Shown one piece after another: positions 12,001 to 22,400 of a stretch of DNA of 64,000 nucleotides. The stretch covers positions 2,852,001-2,916,000 of the forward strand of contig NC_088300.1 of the NCBI RefSeq assembly GCF_032854445.1, given 5' to 3'. The notes under the pieces are model-generated. The model worked only from the letters and a program-made list of their open reading frames with translations, had not been told where the DNA came from and ran no database searches. Source of the stretch: Liolophura sinensis. Lineage: Eukaryota > Mollusca > Polyplacophora > Chitonida > Chitonidae. The position numbers were made by a program, and so were the translations under genes. Position 1 is the first letter of the stretch. The number at the start of each line of letters is the position of its first letter.

Positions 12001-15000
12001 TAGGTGGCCGGAGATGTGTTCTCAGCCGTTCGGAGGAAATTAATTTGCTTTGTGTACGGTAACATTTTTTTGCCTTGTAACAGCGTCCCTTGGCACATAT
12101 TAGGCGTTATAGATCTCTGTGGAGAAATCGTCTTGGACAACAGTCCCTCTGCCAACGTATTCTTATGTTGGAACCTGCGATCTTTCCCTATCGCTGAACA
12201 TCTTGTTTGCTTTGATTTGTTTTCTACACAGTATACCGTCATAATCCCGCCTGCCTGTCAAATAAACAGAGTGGATGTGAAACATTTCAGTTGAGTGACA
12301 GGCAGTTATGTGCAGAGATTGCAGGCACCTGATCCCAGAGGAAAACCAAGGACCACGGACTAAGGTAAGTCACCGACAATCTCTCCTATGCCCAGACTCT
12401 GCCTTGCCCAAGCTGAATTTTAGGTATGGTATATTTATTCCACTGTAACTAAGCCTGAAAGATTAACCCAGGGAATCCTACCTCAACCGTCAGCCAATCA
12501 ATATCGATTCTGTATCTGTTTGAAGAGTACAAAGCCCTAATAAAATTAATACTGGGGGACAGGGTAAGGGTGGGTAGGTGCTAGTTAAGCAGCCTATCCG
12601 AACACATAAGGTGGGGTTCCATGGGCAGCATAGGCATCGGAAGCTCCACAACCCTAGATTGTTGTATTTTTGTATGAGTTTTCAGCCATTCAGATTTAAG
12701 TGGTGCCTGGAGATGTAGGGTGTAAAAGAGTTTGGAGCCGAAACTGACCAAACATTGAAAAGACTAAAAGTCTGTGTGCTGAGTTAGGAGTCCAGGTCCC
12801 CACTTTTAAATGGCAGCCACAGATGTGGGCTTACATCTTTGGAAAAATTTTTTCACTATGTTAAAGACTTCATGAAAGAGCCTTACCTGATCAACAGATA
12901 AAAAAGAATTTAAAAATTCTTAATAAAATATTGAATACTTTATGATTTCACATTATTAATGAAAAGAAAAACAGAATCTGCTTAAAAAATGTAGGTTTAT
13001 AGTAGCCGAAGTTGTGTATTTGGCCAGACTGCATATACAGATAAATAAGAATCAATCATGCGGGCACTTCATCTGTCTGAGTAAGGAATAAACATTTTTA
13101 TGTGACCATTAATATGTCACACAGAAATTAAAACTCACACTAAAGATGCCACGGGGCTAAATAAATACAATAGAGGAAGAGGATTTTGATAGCACATTTT
13201 TCCGCATTATGTTCAAGACATAGGCTACACCGATAGATAGGCTTTTTCATGCAGATACAAATACATGTACTACAGTTTAATGCTATACAACATTCAAAGT
13301 TGTGCATTACATGAAACTTGTTCACTGTGAAAACTCTTGGAGTGTACAACGGGGACCTTTCGTATTTTGTTCAAATGAAAACTGCATAATACTGTAATGC
13401 TGTACATTTCATCTTATTTGTTTTAATATTTTTTTTATGCTACATTTCTATTTCTTCCATCAATGTAGGTCCATTATGATTTTTTTTTCCTTGCTCTTGG
13501 GGATGGTGGGGTAAGGGCCCCTCTGACCACCCATGTAGATCCACCCCTCGTCATACTCTTGATGTTTCCTATACTTACATCCACATGCTCTGGGTCATGT
13601 TCTTCACTGAGATTAAGTATTTCTAGTTTTCCTTTCACCTTTTTCCCCTGGGACTGATCTCCAACTGCCTTTAAATGACCTGAAACAAAACAAACATAAG
13701 TTACAGTTTATTGTTTTTTTTTTTGACATTTTTAATATTCATGGAGAACTTGAGGATACCTAAACTACAAACTAAATTGTTATTTCACGTTTTTCCAAAG
13801 CACGTAAGATCTGGAATCTTGCACACAACAAGGATTCAGATTCAGCTCGGTCGTGTTAATGTAGTGGAAATGTAAAAGTCTGGAGAATCATCTACCCTTA
13901 ATCACCACATCCAGACATACACTAGCCAAACCTGCTCTCAAAACCAAAGCCGAAATCAAGGGACTTCTCACACAATGTGCACATTGTAACCTGATCCACA
14001 GAAACTTACCTGACCAATCGAGCTTTATCACCCATTCATAGAAAAATATCAGTTTTGCTTTTCTGTTGTTAGCAGAGGCTTCTCCCTCTAGCTTCGATGT
14101 TTCCTTTATTTCACAGAATGCTACAAGGACAAAAAGCAGACATATCATACATATTCATGTATGTACAGCAATGGGATTTCACATCTTTTCCCCCATTTTA
14201 CTAGTAGGTATGGTTGAATGTAGGGAAACCTGTTAACCAAGAATTATCCTATCCTATTATCCTATCGAGATAGGGGGCTAGTTCAGAAGATTCAGAATAG
14301 GGCAATGTTCTGGCATGTAATTTCTCACCAAGTTTTGGGAGGTGGAATACTGAGCATTTGATATTCCATGTTTACAATATAGCACCCTGCTGATGAGGAT
14401 TTCTTGCTTTAGGCGACCATTCAGTGGAAAAAAGCTGAAAGAATTTTTCTTCAAATGTTTTATAAGACCCATTTCCACTTGTCCAAGTTTTTCTGATCAT
14501 TAAATTATGCATGTAGATAATTTTCATGACTATACTGATCTATTCTAAACTCCATGCAGTAAATTAACAATGTGGTGTCACAGACTCCACATTTAACACA
14601 ACACAACGTCAAATTTAAAACCTTCAGTTTGTTCCGTACGTTGGAGAAAACCAAGGAGATGTAACAATTACTCACCAGTTTCATCTTCCACCACCAGGCC
14701 CAGCAGCAATTCTTTCAGTTTTTCTTTTGACCAACCTGTGGCATCTTTCTCCACCCTGAAATGATTGTCAATACACAGTTAGTTATTGCAGATATTAAAT
14801 GCTTCGAGACAACAGGCCAAGGCCAGGTGGTATGCCTTCATGAAATATTACCTGTTTCAAAGCAGGGTTACAACATTCACCATAAAGCGTAGGTGAAAGA
14901 AAATCATCTGAACGCTCTTTATACCTAATATACCTCACAAGGTACATAACTTTAGTGTCTGGGACAGAAGACCCTACATCACATAACTGGATAAGAAACA

Positions 15001-16953
15001 TGGAAAAATAGTCCAATCTCTACAAAACAACATTCGTTTGTTTTTAGTTGGACAAACTCAGTAACAGAGAAAAACAGTCAGGCAACAGTTCTGGCTCGAT
15101 ATTTCAGTGATGAAAGCCGCTCAAGCCACCAATTTCTACCATCGACCAAGTGAAATGTTCTTTTAATAAAACACTTTTAAACACCTTGACTGGTTACGCT
15201 CTACAGAAGTTATGGGCCTTCCTTTGTTTTTTACTCCATAAATGCACAGCTGTCAGTTCAACTAGCCTCCATCACTGTAATCAGGTGATAAAAGCTTCGC
15301 TCTGATTGGTCAATGACACTGAGTAACTATAAATTTCAAATACAAATGATGCTGCTGAATGCTTCAGATGCATATTAATAAATTATGATAAATTCTGAAT
15401 CAATATCAATATGTTACTCTACAATCATAAAACACATGTTAGACTTTAGGGGCCACTTTCACGAGACTTCGAAAATCAATTTTACATATCTTTCATCAGA
15501 AATTACATCACCATATGACACTAAAACTCAAACACAACATCATTTACGAAAAAGTTGCAAGAAATGTGACTTACACAGTTTTGTGAAAGTGGTCCCTTAG
15601 TCCAGTTCCTTCCATTGTTTCAATACTAATGACTGTTCAGTTTGGGTTATTGCTTTTAGATGGTTTTGGCTTTAAATTGATCAAAAGACTGGAGTCTGAC
15701 ACATTTGATTTATCAGATAAATGAAGACATTATGTTACAAACTGAAGCCAGGCAATGTTTTTTTAGCCACAGAAGCCAATACCAACTTTGGTGTTTTCCT
15801 TTTCATTTGTGTTTTGAAACTGCAACGTGGTTTGAGGGGTTAAGTTGGCAAACATTAACCTGCCAGCATAAAGTCGACAATTAGCAATTGATCGTTTGAC
15901 TTGGTAAACTATTACTTAGGCAAACTAGGCAAACTTTGGTGATTTACACTGGGCACCAACTTCCTCCACCAATAAACCATACTGCTATCATATGAGTGAA
16001 AAATTGTTTAGAACGGTGTACAGAGTTCTCAGACTTCACCTTCACATCACATTATTATTCCCAGATGTAAAGGTAAAGCTTGAGAACTCTCCATTAATAC
16101 GTTGAACATTGTCTCAGGTCTGACATACAGAAGTACTATTGAATAACTGGGTTTGCACGCCTGTTTTTACCCTTCAGGTGCAGAGGTTAACATACATCCC
16201 AATCATTGGGTGAACCATAGTACATTTGTCAGAAATTGCTCTGTTCAGCCATTGATGGCCCCAAACCAATGTCAGATCGTGCTTCATTTAAAAACCTGAT
16301 GCAGTTACTAGCCCATGTCAAATATCCCAACCCAGACAGTAGAGTGGGTCACTTTGAGCATCACCAAGAAATACTGGGCCAACATGGCCCAGGAATAACT
16401 GATCAAAGCTGTGGTTGCAATTGATGGACAGATGAAAAGGGAAACAGGAAAAAGATGAGGAACATAAATAGGTAATTTTTGTCTCAAACGCTGTGACAAT
16501 CTGCCATGGCAACTGACTCAGGTTTTCAAATGGAGCGCGCTCTGACATTTGTTTGGGGCCATCCTTAGCCGAAAAAAATTTTTGCCAAACATAATGTCAG
16601 CGCCATCTAGGACTATGGTACATGTAGCTTAGGCCCAAACTTAATTTGTAAGACATGCATGCATTTTGGCTATGTTGCTACTTCTTCGCTTATTTTCCTT
16701 CTGTTTCATTGCTAGACTAGCCTACATCGCTTATCAAAAAGGCATGTGTAAATCTGATTTTCGATATGTCAAGTTATTTTATCAGTACCGAAAGTAATGA
16801 TTCAAAATTTTAATTATTTTCAAGCACCGACAGCAGTTCGGCTTATATGTCAAAACAGTATGTCGAGATTTACCAATGCCAGTTGTTGACATTCGTAGCG
16901 TCCGGTCGTTCTTCTACAATCCAACGAGGATCTCCTTCACCCCACTTTGCCAT
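9086..16953 (-). CDS. AHSA1: Activator of 90-kDa heat-shock protein ATPase homologue 1 (Aha1), 9 exons, 350 aa
   Basis: Exons (genomic, read from high to low): 16874-16953, 14676-14755, 14010-14120, 13579-13679, 11661-11781, 11170-11243, 10649-10807, 9763-9864, 9086-9310. All junctions are GT-AG, phases agree, and the total is 350 codons plus stop (human 338). Aha1 is a cytosolic co-chaperone that stimulates Hsp90 ATP hydrolysis. The start MAKWGEGDPRWIVEER and the NNWHW motif (about residues 22-26) are nearly identical to human. Exon 3 carries NNRKAKLIFFYEW, the conserved RKxK loop that contacts the Hsp90 middle domain. The second, START-like AHSA1 domain begins near GVKIRTKKLETKEMFE. It continues through EAEKGGRFSLFSGNITGEFV to the family ending FGFGARLF. 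I chose ATG 16951-16953 because homology begins there; an upstream in-frame ATG gives no family sequence. The gene converges with the one ending at 1488. Confidence 0.97.
10373..10438. other. Imperfect hairpin, 24-25-bp arms, in AHSA1 intron 7
   Basis: Left arm 10373-10397 (acaagttctttttattcagt-gagcg) pairs with right arm 10415-10438 (cgctcactgaataaaagaag-ttgt) across a 17-nt loop. There is one mismatch and a one-base bulge. The size would suit a small foldback element or a microRNA-like hairpin. Nothing in the sequence decides between them. Confidence 0.7.
11782..13578. other. AHSA1 intron 4, no recognised feature
   Basis: This 1.8-kb intron lies between exons 13579-13679 and 11661-11781. 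I see no SINE, tandem array or open frame with homology in it. Confidence 0.5.
15449..15596. mobile_element. 148-bp MITE, PIF/Harbinger-like, in AHSA1 intron 1
   Basis: Terminal inverted repeats ggggccactttcacgagact and (right end, reversed) gggaccactttcacaaaact match at 16 of 20 positions. The element is flanked by TTA on both sides (15446-15448 and 15597-15599). A 3-bp TTA target duplication with GGGSCC-type ends is the usual PIF/Harbinger pattern. There is no coding capacity, so it is non-autonomous. Confidence 0.75.
16254..16563. mobile_element. 310-bp element with ~54-bp terminal inverted repeats in AHSA1 intron 1
   Basis: The left end begins gatggccccaaaccaatgtc. The right end, read in reverse complement, begins gatggccccaaacaaatgtc. 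The arms stay alignable for about 54 bp with about 8 differences. I found no convincing target-site duplication, so the superfamily is open (MITE or foldback element). It contains no transposase frame. Confidence 0.75.
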
Positions 16954-17048
16954 TGTGGTTATCTTCTGGGGAAAACACTTCACCAACACGCGAAATGTTG
17001 CCGAGTTTGGAAAACACAAAATAAATATCTGGTCCACAACACGTGTAT

Positions 17049-17056
17049 TTCTCGAA
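17049..17056. promoter_or_regulatory. Possible heat-shock element core (TTCnnGAA) upstream of AHSA1
   Basis: The sequence ttctcgaa sits about 96 bp upstream of the AHSA1 start codon. The next 5-bp module is imperfect (TAC where TTC is expected). AHSA1 is an HSF1 target in other animals, which makes the site plausible, but an 8-bp match is weak evidence. Confidence 0.3.
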
Positions 17057-17450
17057 AATACGTCGGAAGAAGTCTGTTGTTGGGTACACCTGGTGGCAGG
17101 AACGAACATGACAAGACAAGGGAGTTAATGCTGGCCAGCGTAAACAGGAAAATGGGAGACTTGAGGACAAGCGACACAGAAGGTCCAAATGAGTCTAGAA
17201 CGTATCGTTTTCTGCTATGACGATCCAGTGCATGTGTACTTCATGTACGTTTTATGCGTACACGTACACCAATAATTTTGACGTAATAAAAGAAGGACAA
17301 GTGAGTTCACAGCTTTGGACCGTCGTGATACAGGCGGGAAGGGGTTTTACGGGTTCACCATTGGTTTGGTAAGTGGACTGGAAACTGGTGGTACGAAGAT
17401 ACATATTCTTAAGTCTCACTGAGCATCAGAAGTATTACAAACAAAATATA

Positions 17451-17488
17451 TTTATTTATTTATTTGATTGGTGTTTTACGCCGTACTC
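17451..17488 (-). mobile_element. 38-bp SINE tail insertion with 14-bp target-site duplication
   Basis: Only the terminal tail of the SINE is present ((tttat)n, tgattggtgttttacgccgt, actc). It is flanked by perfect 14-bp direct repeats acaaacaaaatata at 17437-17450 and 17489-17502. It is an extreme 5' truncation. Confidence 0.93.
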
Positions 17489-17937
17489 ACAAACAAAATA
17501 TAAAATTTTGTTAAAATATCATAACATGATTTAACAAAAAATAAATAAAATGTTAAGATGAACAGAAACAAGTTAGGGCACATTTTATCTTGTAGCTATA
17601 TGCTTTTCCAAGCCGTTGTCATGGAAAAATCCAGTCTTGCTAATCAACCCTGTGACCCATCAGAAAAACAAATTAAAAACTTACAAAACAATTATTCATT
17701 ATATTTACATTCAATCAAGTATCTGTGACTGAAGTGTACTGTTCATAAGTTTATTGGAAGTTCGAAATAATGGCTGATATCTTGATCAAAGCCAGCACCA
17801 GTATAGGTACTAATCATAGGCCTACATGTAGGAGCTAGGCCCCCCAGCTGTTACCTCGGTGTAAAACCTTCTGCTTGCAGTCTGATCATGTGTAATCCAT
17901 CATACCACTGAGGTATAAAGCCAAATCAGGCTCAGCT

Positions 17938-17977
17938 TGGCTACTACTTAATACCCTACTGTATTAAGTAGTAGCCA
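17938..17977. other. Perfect 16-bp inverted repeat with 8-nt loop
   Basis: tggctactacttaata and its exact complement tattaagtagtagcca surround the loop ccctactg. It lies between AHSA1 and DMAC2L. It could extrude as a hairpin or be the remnant of a small foldback element. Function is unknown. Confidence 0.8.
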
Positions 17978-18589
17978 CCCCCACCTCCCGCCCTCCCGCT
18001 CCTCTCTTTTCTAGATTAGGGGGGTAATAACATGGACCAGTTGTAAAAAGCAAGAAATTGGCAATGAAAACAAAAGTTGTAAATGACTTTTCAGTGAGAC
18101 CAAGCTACCACACTTTACCATAAAACCAGAATTATATTGGCAGGTTATCGACAAAGAATCTTATTATGCCGTCAGCACTGGATCTGGGTTTTACTTATGC
18201 TCAAATCAGCCATCAATTCTATGTACAAATATATCTTTTCTGTTTTGTATAATTCTGTTAGAAGCAATTAAAGCCATCAGTTTTACAGATTTCATATAAA
18301 ATGTTGTAAAGATTCAAATTCAGCAAAATCAAAGTGTAAGTTTATAAGTCACACCTTTTGCTTGATTCTGATTGATTCATCCACCATATGGGATGACTTT
18401 TTGTGAAGTTTGATTAATTTCTGAAGTATAACATCAAGGCGTTTGTATACTTATGAAAGCGCATTTTTACATACTAAACTGAAGGTGAAATTCAGAACTA
18501 CAGGCCTAGCTACTACCTAGAAACTTACAAGTACTGTATCTGAAGGCCCTTTGATCCTGGTCTAATATTACAGACCTACTGTCTGATTG

Positions 18590-18715
18590 GCGAACTCATG
18601 AGTTGTTTTCTCCGGGCTTTGCAATGCCCAGTTTCCTCTGCCTGTAGCCCTGACTGCTGTCATATAAATGAAATATTCTAGAATATGGCATAACACACAA
18701 ATCAACAAATAAAAA
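18590..18715 (+). mobile_element. Diverged SINE copy, sense orientation
   Basis: The order is ctccgggctttgcaatgccc, a degenerate body, catataaatgaaatattct, then agaatatggcataacacaca and an A-rich tail with caacaaataaaaaac. It matches the body and tail of the SINE family with many substitutions, so it is an older copy. Confidence 0.7.
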
Positions 18716-19484
18716 ACAACAATAAAACCACAACTCAAATTACAATCAACTAAAAAAAATTTATTCATGTTTTTAATGATGACATCTTCTGACATCTTAA
18801 CAAAAAAAAAAGCTGAACACATCACAGATACAGATATTAGCATTGGTAGTGGTTTCAGACACTTAATAAACATGTGTTTGTAAATTTGTGATTCGTATCA
18901 CTCTGGACTTGAAGCACAGCATGAAAGGTTACTTGATATGCGTTAAGCAAAAACTGAGAAACTGTTGACTCAAAAAGACTCTACACCTAATACTTTCAAA
19001 CTGGCAATCTTAGTACTTAGTTGCTTGGTAAGTTGAGAAGTAATGACTGGCAAAGTACTGATTGGCCAAGTAATGACAAGCCAAGCACGGATCTACCAAG
19101 CTTCAGAACGTTATGACTGCGTAAGACATCCTTTCTAATGTTTTCGACATAATGTTCCAGTGAAGTAGCATTATAGGACGGGATGTTTGTAAGGCTTGTA
19201 TGTGTTTGCAAAACCTGAAGCACAAATTCCCATAAACCTGCAACTGGACCAACAACACAACAGAGTAGAATCCAACCATTATGTCACAAAATATTATTTT
19301 TGGTGCTGAAGCTTACAATTTGCCAGTAGAATATCACCCCAAGTTCAAAGCAAACCTCAAATCACCTTTCTAAAATCAATAGAGCTCTCACAATCATGAA
19401 AAGTGGGCAAGCTAGTCATGGACATTTTTTCTTTAGGGTAACTGCTGACCTAAAAAGTGCTACATAAAGCTCAACAAATATTTG

Positions 19485-22400
19485 TTATGCGCCACTGCTT
19501 TCTTTTTCTGGTAAATCATAGAAAGCAATTTTACATTTGGGTAAGGCAGATGATAACATTTCCAAAGCACCTTTCCTGTCCTTTATCTCGGGCAGATCAA
19601 ACATCACCAAACTCTGTAACTTTCTGTAAGAAATGAAAACATAAAACAGGTTTACTTGTTTATTTTAATTTTTTAGAATTGGTTTAATTGTTTTGATGTC
19701 AAAATTTCATGTATAGAGAATACACCATGATTAAAAATGAATATATATTTATTTATTTATTTGATCGGTGTTTTACGCCATTATATGGTGGGAGTAAACC
19801 GGGCACAGCTCGAGGGAAACCCACGACCATCCGCAGGTTGCTGCCAGACCTTCCAACGAAAGGCCGGAGAGGAAGCCAACATGAGAAAATGAATATATAA
19901 GAATTTAACAAGACTGCTGAGGTAATAATTGGGTAGATAGATCAGAAAACTAAACCTTATGAAAAAAGTTCACTGGAAATGAACGCATATTCCTCGTTAT
20001 GGTAATAAGCATGCATCAAATCTGCTAACATTTCAATATTAGTCTCCTGGGATATTGTGTGTTGCATGCCAAAGATTGACAATGATGGGCTAGCAAGCTG
20101 AACTGAAACTAGACCTTAACCAGATGCAAGAGCACACACAACAACTGTAGAGATGCTACATGCATATCCTCTCCACCCACTACACTTGTAAGGGAATGAC
20201 TATAGAGATGCTACATGCATATCCTCTCCACCCACTACACCTGTAAGGGAATGACTTTAAAGATGCTACATGCATATCCTCTCCACCAACTACACTTGTA
20301 AGGGAATGACTTTAGAGACGCCACAAGCATATCCTCTCCACCAACTACACTTGTAAGGGAATGACTGTAGAGATGCTACATGCATATCCTCTACACCAAC
20401 TACACTTGTAAGGGAATGACTTTAAAGATGCTACATGCATATCCTCTCCACCAACTACACTTGTAAGGGAATGACTGTAGAGATGCTACATGCATATCCT
20501 CTCCACCAACTACACTCGTAAGGGAATGACTTTAGAGACGCCACAAGCACATCCTCTCCACCAACTACACTTGTAAGGGAATGACTGTAGAGATGCCACA
20601 TGCATATCCTCTCCACCAACTACACTCGTAAGGGAATGACTTTAGAGACGCCACAAGCACATCCTCTCCACCAACTACACTTGTAAGGGAATGACTGTAG
20701 AGATGCCACATGCATATCCTCTCCACCAACTACACTTGTAAGGGAATGACTTTAGAGATGCCACATGCATATCCTCTCCACCAAATACACTTGTTAGGGA
20801 ATAACTGTAGAGATGCCACAAGCATATCCTCTCCACCCACTACACCTGTAAGGGAATGACTTTAGAGATGCCACATGCATATCCTCTCCACCCACTACAC
20901 TTGTAAGGGAATGACTGTAGAGATGCTACATGCATATCCTCTCCACCAACTACACTTGTAAGGGAATGACTGTTGAGATGCTACATGCATATCCTCTCCA
21001 CTAACTACACTTGTAAGGGAATAACTGTAGAGATGCCACATGCATATCCTCTCCACCCACTACACCTGTAAGGGAATGACTTTAGAGATGCCACAAGCAT
21101 ATCCTCTCCACCCATTACACTTGTAAGGGAATGACTGTAGAGATGCTACATGCATATCCTCTCCACCCCATTAGACTTGTAAGGGAATGACTGTAGAGAT
21201 GCCACATGCATATCCTCTCCACCAACTACACTTGTAAGGGAATGACTGTAGAGATGCTACATGCATATCCTGTCCACCAACTACACTTGTAAGGGAATGA
21301 CTGTAGAGATGCCACAAGCATATCCTCTCCACCAACTACACTTGTAAGGGAATGACTGTAGAGATGCTACATGCATATCCTCTCCACCCATTACACTTGT
21401 AAGGGAATGACTGTAGAGATGCCACATGCATATCCTCTCCACCAACTACACCTGTAAGGGAATGACTTTAGACGCCACAAGCATATCCTCTCCACCCATT
21501 ACACTTGTAAGGGAATGACTTTAGAGATGCCACATGCATATCCTCTCCACCAACTACACTTGTAAGGGAATGACTTTAGAGACGCCACAAGCATATCCTC
21601 TCCACCAAATACACTTGTAAGGGAATGACTGTAGAGATGCTACATGCATATCCTCTCCACCAACTACACTTGTAAGGGAATGACTGTAGAGATGCTACAT
21701 GCATATCCTGTCCACCAACTACACTTGTAAGGGAATGACTGTAGAGATGCCACAAGCATATCCTCTCCACCAACTACACTTGTAAGGGAATGACTGTAGA
21801 GATGCTACATGCATATCCTCTCCACCCATTACACTTGTAAGGGAATGACTTTAGAGATGCTACATGCATATCCTCTCCACCAACTACACCTGTAAGGGAA
21901 TAACTGTAGAGATGCCACAAGCATATCCTCTCCACCAACTACACTTGTAAGGGAATGACTGTAGAGATGCTACATGCATATCCTCTCCACCAACTACACC
22001 TGTAAGGGAATAACTGTAGAGATGCCACAAGCATATCCTCTCCACCAACTACACTTGTAAGGGAATGACTTTAGAGACGCCACATGCATATCCTCTCCAC
22101 CAACTACACCTGTAAGGGAATGACTGTAGAGATGCCACATGCATATCCTCTCCACCTACTACACTTGTAAGGGAATGACTTTAGAGATGCTACATGCATA
22201 TCCTCTCCACCCATTACACTTGTAAGGGAATGACTGTAGAGATGCCACATGCATATCCTCTCCACCAACTACACCTGTAAGGGAATGACTTTAGACGCCA
22301 CAAGCATATCCTCTCCACCCATTACACTTGTAAGGGAATGACTTTAGAGATGCCACATGCATATCCTCTCCACCAACTACACTTGTAAGGGAATGACTTT

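Noticed and set aside
16954-17109. Longer N-terminus for AHSA1 from an in-frame upstream ATG
   Set aside because: Family similarity starts exactly at MAKWGEGDPRW. The upstream residues are Cys/Thr-rich with no family match.
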